64,000 bases of DNA from Verticillium longisporum (Eukaryota; Ascomycota; Sordariomycetes; Glomerellales; Plectosphaerellaceae), in contig JAETXT010000001.1 of assembly GCA_019188255.1 (NCBI GenBank), positions 1,178,001 through 1,242,000 of the forward strand. Reading direction: 5' to 3'. Position 1 is the first letter of the stretch. Each line of letters begins with the position of its first letter. This document shows positions 23,455 to 33,922 of this stretch, in pieces. Made by a program: the position numbers and the translations under genes. The notes under the pieces were generated by a model, which was given only the letters and a program-made list of their open reading frames with translations, was not told where the DNA came from and searched no databases.

Positions 23455-26400
23455 TCAGACGCCAACCAACCTTGCAAAAGCCCCGTTTCGTCCCCTCAAC
23501 TCCTCGCAGGTCCCTTCCTCAACCACACTACCGTCCTCCAATACCAAGATCCTCTCGGCGAGCTGCATCATCTCCCGAGCATGCGTCACAATGACAACCG
23601 CCATGCCAGATTCGCCCGCCTCGGCTATCAGCCCTCGAATCGTCCCCTTCACCATCTCCGCCGTCTCAGCATCCAGCGCGCTCGTGGGCTCGTCCATCAC
23701 CAGCAGCTTCGGTCGCCTCGCCAGCGCTCGTGCGATACAGACCCTCTGGGCCTGCCCTCCTGAGAGAGTCTGTCCACCCTCGCCGATGAGGGTGCCGTAG
23801 CCTCCAGGTAACGAGATGACAAAATCGTGAATACCAGCTGCTCGCGCTGCATGGTCGAGACTCGCCTGGCTGCGGAGCGGAGACGCATCGGGCAGACCGT
23901 ATGCAATGTTCTCGGCGATCGAGGCAGGGAAGAGGAAAGGGGCCTGGGGAACGAAGGCCATGGCTGAGCGGAGGTGGTGTTGGTCAATGTCCCAGAAGGG
24001 CCTCCCGGCGAAGGTGAGCTGTGGGCACTTCTCGAAGGAGACAAGGGTCGGAGGCGGGGGTGAGTAGATGCCCATGAGGAGAGATATCAGAGTGCTCTTA
24101 CCACAGCCTGAGGAACCGACTATGGTCGTGCAGGTGCTGGCCTTGATCTCGAGGGAGAGGTTGCGGAGGACCTGATGCGTGGGTCGAGATGGATATGTAA
24201 AGTTCAGATTGGCCATCTTGATCGGGAGGGGCGAGGCAAGCTTGCCGCGCCCGGTGTCGAGATCCTCTTCGTCAGAGGATTGTATTGGTAGGCTGGCGTA
24301 GTATAGCATCTGCGCTGCTGTGGCGCGAGCGGCGGCCAGCTGAGGAATTGTTCCGAGAAGAGATCCCGCTTGGCCCATGGTAAAGAGAACAAGGTTGGAC
24401 ACCTGCTGGATCTGCGCTGTCCCTGCCTCGTACGTGCCCACAAGCACCATGGCGTAGTAGAACACGAGAGCCAGCAGGAAAAAGTTGACGGCTTGATACA
24501 GGCCGAAGAGAGGCGAGGTGTACGTCGCCCGCCGGATGCCGAGCTTGAAGGTGGCCTCAGCCGACTTGTTATACTTCTTTGACATGTAAGCCTCGAGAGT
24601 CAGATTCTTGACGACGCGGATATTGTTGAATGTCTCGGCCAGCACAGCGCTCGTGTCTGTTGCGCCCTGGTTGCAGCTCGTCTCCCACTTTGTGCTTGTG
24701 TAAGAGAAGGCCTTGACAGTCGCCATGATGACCGGGCCACCGGACAGCGCAACCAAAGTCAGTTTCCACTGAACGAGCAGCGCCCAGATGAAAGCCGTAA
24801 GCACCATGAATGTAACGACGATGAGGATGGGGGCAAAGCGGCCGACGATGTTCCGCATCTCCTCGGCGTTCCTGTCCATGCACTCCGTAATCCGACCAGC
24901 TGAGTGCTTGGGCTTGTCGAACCACAATTTCGGCTGCTGTAGGATTCGCTTCAATGCCTCAATTCGCAGTGCATTAACCCAGGCCTGACCCGAATACTCC
25001 ATGAGGTATCTGCCTAACCAGGTGGAAAGTCCATCGATCGCTGCAACAGCCACCATGACGACGGCCCATTTCTGGCCGACTGTCCGCTGTACGTCCTCAT
25101 CCGCCCAGCAGGTCTCGAGTTGCCGGGTGAAGGCGAACGCGAAAAGAGGTCCGGAGACAGCGACAATGATGCAGAGAATGATTCCCGCCAGGAGCTTGAG
25201 GCGGTCCGGATTCGACAGCTGCGCCCAGACCGAGCGCGAGAGCACGATGGAGGACGGGTTCGAAACCACAGTCCCTTGCGCATCTGCCACCACCATATTT
25301 GGACGAGCGGCGTCAGGTCCACGTTGGGTGTCGAAAGCCTTTTTGTCAGGTGGCAGAGGGTGATAAGTTTGCCGCCATGATTGCCGACTGACAGGCGTGC
25401 CGGTCCGAAGATGTTGGATGTTCACTCCCGCCATCTGCACAAGGTCCAAGCTGTGCCTCCAAGAAGAGGTGGTATCATCGTAGCCGCTGCTCCTCGGTCG
25501 CGTACGTACGTTTACCGCCCCCTTACGGTTGTCGTCAATTACGGACGCCTCTCCGTCTGCTACATGCCACGACAGACCTCGACTGTATCTCATTTGGCTC
25601 CGAGAAGGGGCGTCCCAGATCCGCGTCATTCTAAGTTCAGTTGCACGTGTGGTTCCATGTCCGAGAGAGAAAGGCCGTGACGAATGACCGGTTTCTGGCC
25701 TCTCGAAGGCCCGGTCTAGTTCCCGCATGATCATCTTTCCCACAAAGGATGATTCCCTGGGATTTGATGCTAACGGACTGTCAGGATCGGCGTATGACTC
25801 TTCGAGTGGCGATGCAAGGTCCGTCGAACCCTCGCTTTCGAAAGCCTCGTCGTGCAAAGCAGAAAGAAGCGCGGCAAAGAGGCCACCCTCGTCGCCAGCG
25901 ATATCTCTTCGGCAGCCTTCTTGTACAAGACGACTCTTATCCATGACGAAGACGTAGTCGTCGTTCTTGATCTGGGAGACATCATGCGTGATGATGATGG
26001 TTGTCTTGTCCTGGCGCCAGGCGCGGACAGCCTCCATTACGAGAGTCTTACTGGCAAGATCAAGTCCGCTGGTGACCTCGTCGAGAATGAGGATAGGAGG
26101 GTCGCGCAGCCTGGCACGGGCGAGGGCGATGCGCTGTTTTTGCCCGCCACTGAGACTGTAACCTCCTGTGCCAACCGGTGTATCGAGCCCCTGGTGCATA
26201 GCGGCAATCGTTGACTGTAGAATGGCTGTGTCGCAGGCTGACCTTACCTCGTCGACCGTGACATCGTCTGGAGATAGGTGGCCGAATGCCACATTGCGGA
26301 AGAACGTCTCGTTGAACAACACGCTTGTTTGCTGGATCAGAGTTATATTCCTCCGGATCCATTCGTCATCGAGATCTTGGAGAAGATGATGGTCGACCAG

Positions 26401-27738
26401 GATGGTTCCAGTGAGCGGTTCATAAAAGTTGACGAGAAGATTGCCCAATGTGCTTTTTCCAGAGCCGCTTTTGCCAACGATGAAGCACGTCTCGCCAGCA
26501 GGAAAACGAAAGGATGATTTCTGGAGGACAATCTGGTCGGGATTCGAGGGGTATGCAAAGCTCACCTACCAAACGGTCAGTCCAGCAGATCTTCACACAC
26601 GCAGCGGTCGACTTACACCATTGACTTCAATATCCCCAATGCAGCAGCTCGGCTTGTGGGTGCCAACACGCTTCTTTCCCCTGCTGACAAACGCGCCAGT
26701 CTGTCGAAGCGACTGACCAGCCGCCATCCCCTTAGCCAGTACAAGCCACTGCGGCATCAGGTTCTCAATGCCCTGCAAGGCAGTCAAGGTGGCATAGAAC
26801 GTCGTCAAGACCTGCGCCGGGCTCGCGCCCTCTTGCACCAGCACAATGCCATACCAGAAACCCACCGCGAACAGGCTGACGACCCAGAACTTAGCGTAGC
26901 CCATCTGCACCGCATTGCAGTGCGCCTGTACGAGATATTGCTTCATCGAAGCGTTGATAGGGTTGAGGTAGTGCCATACCTCCGTGTCGAAGCCGTTGTA
27001 GATCTTGACGAGGTCGATGCCCGTGATCGACGAGTTGGCGTACTTGGTCGCTTCCGAGAGGTGGGCCTTCTGTAACTGGATGGCGGGTTGGAGGCGACGA
27101 GTGGCCAGAGTGAGCGCAACTATCGAGACGGGAACGGTTGCGAGCAGGACCAGGGTGAGCTTCCAGGACATGTAAAAGCTGACAATGAGACAGGCGACGG
27201 AGACGACGATATCGCTTATGAGAAAGCCAAGAACCTGGGATGTGGCGATTTGCAGTTCACGAGTTTGTCTGTCATGTTAGATGCCATTTCTATCGGTGTG
27301 ATGACAAGAAAGGGAGACTTACGACTCAATCCGCACGAGAAGACTGGAAACGCCTTCGGACTGGGAGTCGTACCAGGACATTTCTTTCTTGAGGAGGCTC
27401 TTGAACATTCGTTCGCGAATGCTCTTGGCCTGCAGCTCGCCGAAGAGAACCCAAGAGGCGAAAAAGACGGTGTTGGCAGCCCAGTGACCGGCTCCAAGCC
27501 CGCAAAGAATCACACTCAGGGCTGCCGTGCGTTTAATTGTCTCTGGGCCTCCGACGGAGCCGTCGGCAACATCGACGGTATACTGGAAGAAGAGACCGAG
27601 AGTGACGGCCAACGAAGTCTTGAATGCCCCGACAGCACATGAAGCGACAACTGCAGGGACGAGAGCGACGCAGTGTGTCCATCTGGTGAAAGCAAAAAGA
27701 TCTCTCCACGAAACTTTGACGGCTGCGGCAGACTCCAT
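23455..27738 (-). CDS. Ste6-like full-length ABC (ABCB) transporter
   Basis: An ATP-driven exporter with TMD-NBD-TMD-NBD layout, 1,392 residues. Exons are 27738-27323, 27268-26617 and 26565-23455; the introns are 54 and 51 bases. The N-terminus is short (WRDLFAFTRWTH before TM1). NBD1 has Walker A GKSGSGKST at about 387-395, signature LSGGQ at about 494 and Walker B ILILDE at about 513. NBD2 has GSSGCGKST at about 1173, LSGGQ at about 1289 and LLVMDE at about 1310. Both catalytic glutamates and the D-loops (SGLD, SALD) are present, so both sites look competent. The NBD1-TMD2 linker is long, Ser/Arg-rich and probably phosphorylated. Sequence style and the short N-terminus fit fungal a-factor pheromone exporters (Ste6) better than general multidrug pumps, but a broad-substrate pump cannot be excluded. 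No frame damage. Confidence 0.85.
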
Positions 27739-28715
27739 CTGATCTAGATCTTTGGAGATGCTATGTGAAGGCTGTCGTTTGTGACGAGTTCAAAGATATT
27801 TCGTCTTGAACGAAGGATGATTGCTTCGCCCACGAATGCTGTCGGTCCGTAGAATATCTGATCTTTGCGATGGAGGCATATCTGAACATGGGATCGTATG
27901 GGAATAGAAGAGATGGAGTCATGTTCATGCGCCAAGCAAATTGGTAACCAGAGCAGGGCTGCGCGTAGGAACAAGGAACAATCCAAAAGCACGAGCATTG
28001 CGGCAGGTCGAGAGAGTATTCAGGTTGAATTTTGGCCGAGGACCAGCTTTCATTGTGGTGGTTGAGAGTCTTCATATTGTTCTGGGCGCCTGTGGGGCCA
28101 AGTGTTGGGGAACAATCGTACACCACAGGGGAAGGAGGTTCAGCTGAACAGCACACTTTCCTAATATGCGCTCATGAGTAGTATGCACAGTGGGTGTGAA
28201 AGACTTGCGATATTTGCGATTTCTGTGTTGGACTGCCCAGTATTTCCGTGATTTTCGTCCGGATCTGGGGGAACAGCCGAAATGCAGCAACGATTTTGTT
28301 TGGAAGTAGAGCTTCGTTTGGTATCGACCAACTTTGAACGGAGCGTAGGCGCAATCAAAACGCTCGTCTGGGGAGCAGTGAGGTTCAAAGAGGATATCTC
28401 TGGTTACACTTGAGGCACAAAGAAATCAATAGCTCCGACCTTTTCTCCATGGTGGTGGCCAACGACGACGTTTTCCTTCCAGATTGCAACCTCAAAGCCG
28501 TTCTCGTGGTGTGTGCCACCATTTTCAGCCTGGGCCGCTCAATGCGTGTGCCACCGAGGCGCCCAGCGCCACCATGGCATGTCGGTTCAATCAGATGGTA
28601 TGGCGCCGTGGTTTCCAGAATGGCGTCGCACAGTTTTTGCAGGCAGCCGGAGCCGACGGAGTCAGAGGAGATCTGTGCCCAAGGCTTGTCATTTCATTCA
28701 TAAACCACCCGCTGC
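27739..28715. other. Intergenic region
   Basis: This is the upstream region of the Ste6-like gene. Only motif-free short frames are present. Confidence 0.55.
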
Positions 28716-29284
28716 CTAGCTAGACGCCTTCTTGGCCTTCTCCGCCTGCGCCTGCTCGTAGATCCAGTCGTTCAGCCCCTTGCGGTTCCGCGCAATCTCA
28801 ATGGCGTAGAACTGCATGCGCGGCACAAAGATGACCTCGTTCTGGCCGTACTCGAACTTGGGCCCCGTGCGCATCATGGTGCCAAAGTTGTAGTCATCGA
28901 CGCGCTTGTCGTAGGCCATCATGAAGTTGCGCCACCTCTCCTTGCCCTGCTTGCTCTTCATCTTGTCTTCGTCAATCGTCTCGGCGGGGTCAAAGTCGGG
29001 AAAGTCCTTCAGGAGGTGCGCGTAGATCTCGTCGTCGAACTTGGTCAGGCGCAGGGTGGAGCCCTTGACCTTCTCGAGGATGGACCAGTAGGTCTCCATG
29101 TGCTGAACGGCCTTGACGGCACTGCTTCTCGATCTGTCGGAAAAGCGCGTCCTTGGTTAGCATTTGCCATTTTCGTGAGTACAATGGAGGCAGGTGCGCT
29201 CACATCCTCGAGGTTGTCGGCCTCCGCCGCATTGAAGTTGGACGGGACGTTCTGGGACGTGAGCTGAACGTCATCGATATCCAT
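28716..29284 (-). CDS. PBDC1/YPL225W-like conserved protein, frame broken
   Basis: This is a small conserved cytosolic protein of the polysaccharide-biosynthesis-domain-containing 1 family; the family name is historical and the role is not a glycan enzyme. Exon 1 (29284-29204) encodes 27 residues ending NLED. After a GTGAGC-CAG intron, exon 2 (29133-28716) begins IEKQ. One T then precedes AVKAVQHMETYW; homologues as I recall them have IEKQFAVKAV. Two bases therefore appear to be missing near 29121. Downstream the frame is perfect: LRLTKFDDEIY, DFPDFDPAETIDEDKMKS, FMMAYDKRVDDYNFGTMMR and FYAIEIARNRKGLNDWIYE. Corrected length is 166 residues. Uncorrected, only a 127-residue fragment from an internal Met is open. 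Confidence 0.78.
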
Positions 29285-30018
29285 GGTGGGCAATGTCCGT
29301 GGGGCAATTTTGCGGGTGTTTTTCTTGTTCTTGCAAGGTCGCAATACTGCTGTGTAGGGTTGTAGTTGATGTGGGCAAACAGATCGGCTGTGGTGTTGAG
29401 GCTTGCGCAAAACTTGACATGACCAAGTGCAGGTCGAAGGTGGGGTGTGGGGTTCTGGGACCATCGAGAGCCTTCACCGAGCTTCGGTGTAGCGCGGGGC
29501 AGCACAGTTATTATGCACAGTTTTCCAAGGTAACATCACTGTGATGACGACATGTGAACTGGAAACCACAAACCACCAGAACACCACAACATTGACGTCG
29601 CGATGCAAGCACCGCCTGTCTTAATCTTGAAGCCTTCTGCTCCTCGAGCGATCAAGAACCTTGTCATTAAATTTCCTGAACAGAAATTCAATATTGTTGC
29701 TGCTACTCGTCATGCAGCGCACACGAAGATGCGATCACAGATGACCGACCTGTCGTGCGTTCCAAAACTCAATCCCCAAGGTTGTGGATGTCATCTTCTG
29801 GTAAAGTTTGTCAACGGAGAAAGGAAAAGAGGCTAAGCCCATCAACGCTTCCCAATGTTTATTTCGCGTCACAATGTATAAGTATAAGGTCGGACCCAGA
29901 CCTGCTGAAGTCGCTCACAATCCTGTTCCCACCCGTGTCGAGCAACAGAGTGACAGCCTCCTGTGCCCGTCATCTGCCAACCCGACCTTCAGATCATCAG
30001 ACGCAATATACCTCGGCG
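29285..30018. other. Divergent promoter region
   Basis: This is the shared upstream DNA of the leftward PBDC1-like gene and the rightward unrecognised gene. No other feature was seen. Confidence 0.55.
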
Positions 30019-30768
30019 ATGGACTTCTTGAGAGAACTCGCACCATTCCGGCTTGCAAAACGTCAGCCCGAAGCCGCTAGCCCTCCCCCTTACGAGGCAC
30101 ATCTTCCCACAGCCGACGAAGCTTCAGAATCCAAACAAAGCTCATCATCTCGGGCGATTCGCCGCTACATTCCCCTGAATCCAGCTCTTGATGCAGCACG
30201 ACCAGGCACATTGCAGATGAGAATTCATCCAGCCAATCAGCTCGTCCCCGAGCACCAAAAACGTCCGGGCCAGCAAAGTTGGGTTGCCTTCCTGCGCATC
30301 GACACGCCGGATCTTCCTCGGCTTATGAGAGAAGGCTTCCACTGGAGCAGCGCCAATGTGGACAGGGGTGGAAGTTACATGTCGGTGACGTACAATGATT
30401 TCCCAGACCGGGTTGTCGAGGCATTCCCTGGTCACGGAAACAAGTTATGCGTACGGATGTTCAATCTATCGTCTCGATGCGTTGGTGGAGGCGGCAAGGA
30501 AAATGATGTCTCGTGGGCGGGTAGTCTCGGAATCTGGGGGAAGCAACTCGCCGATGTTTCACCATTCAGATTGCCCGACGTCCAACCTGAGAACATCTGG
30601 TCAGCCCAGGCTTGGGACTCACAATCACGCTACGTCTACAACTATCGCTGGGATGATCCCGAGGCAACCTTTAACTGTATCTACGATGACCTGCCGCTGG
30701 CAGGCTGGTGGCCATGGCCTAAGCCAGAAGTGTCAGCGTCAATAAAGGAGGAAACTATGCCAAATTAG
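30019..30768 (+). CDS. Hypothetical protein, 249 residues
   Basis: A single exon with no family I recognise. The N-terminal 50 residues are Pro/Ser-rich and polar (ASPPPYEAHLP), resembling a disordered tail with a PPPY-type WW-binding motif. The remainder is a globular, Trp-rich sequence with GQQSWVAFLRIDTPDLPRL, YMSVTYNDFPDRVV and WSAQAWDSQSRYVYNYRWDD, ending in LAGWWPWPKPE. No signal peptide or membrane helix. Balanced composition and a clean ATG make it a plausible real gene. An upstream Met in the same open frame exists, but the sequence before 30019 looks untranslated. Confidence 0.55.
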   Translation: MDFLRELAPFRLAKRQPEAASPPPYEAHLPTADEASESKQSSSSRAIRRYIPLNPALDAARPGTLQMRIHPANQLVPEHQKRPGQQSWVAFLRIDTPDLPRLMREGFHWSSANVDRGGSYMSVTYNDFPDRVVEAFPGHGNKLCVRMFNLSSRCVGGGGKENDVSWAGSLGIWGKQLADVSPFRLPDVQPENIWSAQAWDSQSRYVYNYRWDDPEATFNCIYDDLPLAGWWPWPKPEVSASIKEETMPN

Positions 30769-31067
30769 CTCGCAATGACAATAGAAGCAGTGGTAGTGTT
30801 ATACCTACCTCTATGCCGAACTTTCGCATGATGCTTCGATATATCGCGGGGGAGAATTCTTGTTTGCAAAGTGCCATGTTCAATGTGCCTCTTTTGGTCG
30901 CCTCGTTGTCTTCCTTGTTCATCACGGATTCATCTCCGGGCAGTAGCTGATGAAACTGCTTTACTTCATGTTCGGATGAACGATCAAATGTGAAAAGAAA
31001 TCAAAATGACTGTAATTTTTGGATAATAATGGAACGCTTCTAAAGATAAAAACACGCTTAAGAATGC

Positions 31068-31553
31068 TTAGCCTGAACAATTCGAGCCGCAGCCCACAAC
31101 ACCATCACCAAAGCGGCGGCAACCGCAACGAACTGCCCCTAGCAGCCGAAGTGTACCCCGAGGGTCGCCGCCCCCCGAGTCCTTGCCCTCTGTCGTCCGA
31201 CGCCCATCGTCGGGCGGGCCCCTGCCATTTTCAAGGTCGTTGCCCCCAGAACCACTGAACAGAAAATCATGTTAGTTATTGATGCCAATTTCGGATGAAG
31301 CCGACTGCATGCAGGAAGTTGGGAGCTGGAGAAGAGTATACCTTTGGGCCTGGGCTTGAGAGGCCCGCGGGGGCTGATGGCCGTCGGAGGAGGAGGGGAG
31401 GAGGGGAGGCGGTTCTGCTCGGGGGCCAGCCGGCGCGGCAAGAAAGCCAGGGTTGAGCGAGATGGTGATGAAATTAGACGATCTGGATTGATGTTTCTCA
31501 TTAGCATTCGTTTTCAGATGAAGCTGGAATGGATGGAATGGTACTTACGCCAT
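31068..31553 (-). CDS. Small three-exon gene with a 5-base first coding exon
   Basis: I infer this from splice structure alone. ATGGC (31553-31549) is followed immediately by GTAAGT. A 66-base intron with a TGCTAAT branch site ends at CAG. Exon 2 is 31482-31342. An 87-base intron with CTAAC precedes exon 3 at 31254. The 48 codons across the first two exons are open and in phase (MASSNFITISLNPGF...), then a Gly/Asp-rich part GSGGNDLENGRGPPDDG. In the literal frame the product is 110 residues with an unlikely Cys/Gly tail. A neighbouring frame of exon 3 encodes a hydrophobic helix FVAVAAALVMVLWAAARIV and stops at 31058, so two further missing bases are possible. A CT-rich leader precedes the ATG. 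No family recognised. Confidence 0.5.
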
Positions 31554-32053
31554 ATTGATGAACTCGCGTTGAAGAGAGAGGAGAAGAGAAGAAGAAACAA
31601 GAGACAGTCCCTTGACAGAAGATATATGGTGCATTTACAGAGCCAGCAATCGCTGGATGTTCCTGACTGAATAGCAGAAGCAGCCAGCGTCTTTCCTTCC
31701 CGGATCAAGAGGAGGTACCTGGCCATCTTTAGCTTTCATTGCATCTGCAGACAAGATACGCCTGCCCCCGAGAGCGATGACCAGGTACAGACCGGTGACT
31801 GGACATTCACAAAACGGCAAGAAGCCAGCTGGATGACAAGCTAGGAGGCAGGTAAGGTCGAACCAAAACATAAGGTACCATCGACGACGGAGAGAACCAC
31901 TGCTTGAATGCAGAATGAATTGTGCAGGTGCGAACCCCTCCGCTCATCATCAACGGCACCTGCCGCTCATCATCGTGCCAACATGTATACGTTCTATTGC
32001 ACCATTTATACGTACATGCCCATGAGTCAGTCTCTCCTGCTCAAAGCTTTCCC
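31554..32053. other. Intergenic region
   Basis: This is the CT-rich upstream region of the small three-exon gene and the 3' flank of the leftward MFS gene. Nothing else was seen. Confidence 0.55.
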
Positions 32054-33922
32054 TCACAGATTCTTCACCTCAAATCGCTGCCTCAAGTGCTGCCCATACC
32101 TGATAATGGCATATGCCACCGGGATCATGACCGCCGAGATGATGCCCAAGACGGTGTTCCCCCACCCGATCCCGAGCGCCTCATACATCGGTAGTCCCGC
32201 CAGCGGCAGAAATGCACCGGCCAGCGACCGAGCCACCGTGTTGGCCGCGAGCGCGCTGGCGGCGTACACGGAGGAGGCGTCGACGAGGTAGAGCTGCAGT
32301 GACATGAAGATGAGGAGGTTGCCGAAGCCGGCGACGGCAGTGCCGAGGATGGGCACGATCCAGTGCGTGCGGCCCTCGTCGGCGGACCAGCCGTACCAGA
32401 AGAGGCCGATGGTCAGGAGAATGGCGCCCCAGGGGAGGGTGACGAGGCGATACTCCGGCTTCATGCCCTCGCGGGGGCGGTTGGCGGCATCGGCGGCGGC
32501 GTCGGCGCGGGCCGCCCTGGACTTGAGGTAGCGGTCGGAGTAGACAGAGAAGAAGACAAGACCGAACATGGAGCCAACGCCCATGCCGAGGAAAGAGAGG
32601 CCTGAGGTTCCGGCAGTAAAGCCATAGTACTTCATGAAAACTGTGGTGAAGGAGGTGAAGAGGATGTAGAGATAGCCGTAACCAATGGCGGTATACAGAG
32701 CACTGGACTGTCAGCGGTTGTACGATGGGAAGGCTGTGTGTGGGACTTACCAGACGATGGAGATGGGCGAAATGGTAAGCAGCTTCAGAGGCCGGTAGAT
32801 GCCTCGTTTGAAGTAGTCGGTGGGCGACAGTCCACTGTCGAGCTTGGACCGCAATGCCTGGTTGCCCGTCTCCTTACGCATTTTATCGACCTTGCGCTGG
32901 AGGAGTATGATGGCATATGTTTCTCGTAGAAACAAAACCATGACAATGCTGATGACCCCACTGAGAATCGCCACGAGCCAAAGGCCCAGCGCCAGCCGAT
33001 GTCCTGGGACATGTATCCGCCGGCGACAGGGCCAAGGATCGGCCCGAGGAGAGGCCCAATGGCAAATGAAGCCATGGCCGCGCCGCGCTTCTCCTGACGG
33101 ATCATGTCGGCGATGGTACCGCCGCCGTTGGTCATCGGAGCAGCGCCGAAGAGGCCGGCGAAGAAGCGGAAGACAATGAGCGAGCTCAGCGATGGGGCCA
33201 AGGCGCAGCCAATGTTGAAGCAGAAGAATCCCACATTGAAGACATGATAGACTATAGTGCGGCCATAGATTTCACTCAGCGGCGCACACAGCAAGGGACC
33301 CGCGGCGAAACCGAGAACGTAGACTGGCAGCTGTCAGTACAGCAACCTGTGAAACGCGAGGCAACGAGCGACATACCGGAAACGACGAAAGACGCCAGCA
33401 ATGGACTGCTGCTGCCGAACTCGCGCATCAGGTCTGGCACGCCAGGGGCGAAAATTGCTACACATTATGGTGAGCTTCAGATACACAGAGTGCGCGACAT
33501 GAGAACCCACAGGAAGCTAGGGGTGTGATGAAGGTCAACAAGCTGATGAGAGCACAGTTGACAATCTTGCGCCATGTAGGCCAATTGTATGGATTCTCAG
33601 GGTCATCGTCGCCATCCCAGAAGACAACATTTGGGTCTGTCTCTTCGACATCCTCAACTTTGCTTGGGCCCTTTTCCAGATCTTCTGCGACGTGGCTGCG
33701 ACTGTAACTGGGCACGAGAGCCAGGGCTATGTCATTCTCGTAAACCTCCCTCTGCGTTGTCTCCTGATTTTCGATTGATTTGCTGTCTGCTGTATGAGGC
33801 CTGTCATCTGTGTCATTAGAGCCTGGCAGCGTTTTGTCGTCGCCAGACAGCTCAGGGCCAGAGACTGGCTGCTGGTCGTATTCTGGTGGTGGCATCGCGC
33901 TTGAGGGGGCGCCGGAAGCCAT
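32054..33922 (-). CDS. MFS transporter, DHA1 type, frame broken once
   Basis: A plasma-membrane DHA1 exporter of unknown substrate. The exons are 33922-33511, 33457-33377, 33323-32751 and 32702-32054. The first intron has an unusual GTGGGT donor, and all junctions join in phase. Signatures include PNVVFWDGDDDPENPYNW before TM1, PLASSIFAPGVPDLM across junction 1, PLSEIYGR, FFAGLFGAAPMTNGGGTIADM, GWRWAF and RETYAIILLQRK, then TM10-11 with LIFMSLQLYLVDASSVYAASA. Within exon 3, GWRWAF is followed in the literal frame by GSW, whereas one base later in phase WLVAILSGVISIVM continues. One T is missing from the TTT at 32982-32980. With it restored the product is 571 residues. Confidence 0.82.

Noticed and set aside
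28410..28723. Overlapping short plus-strand frames
   Set aside because: Three phases open at once over the same bases with no motif; background.
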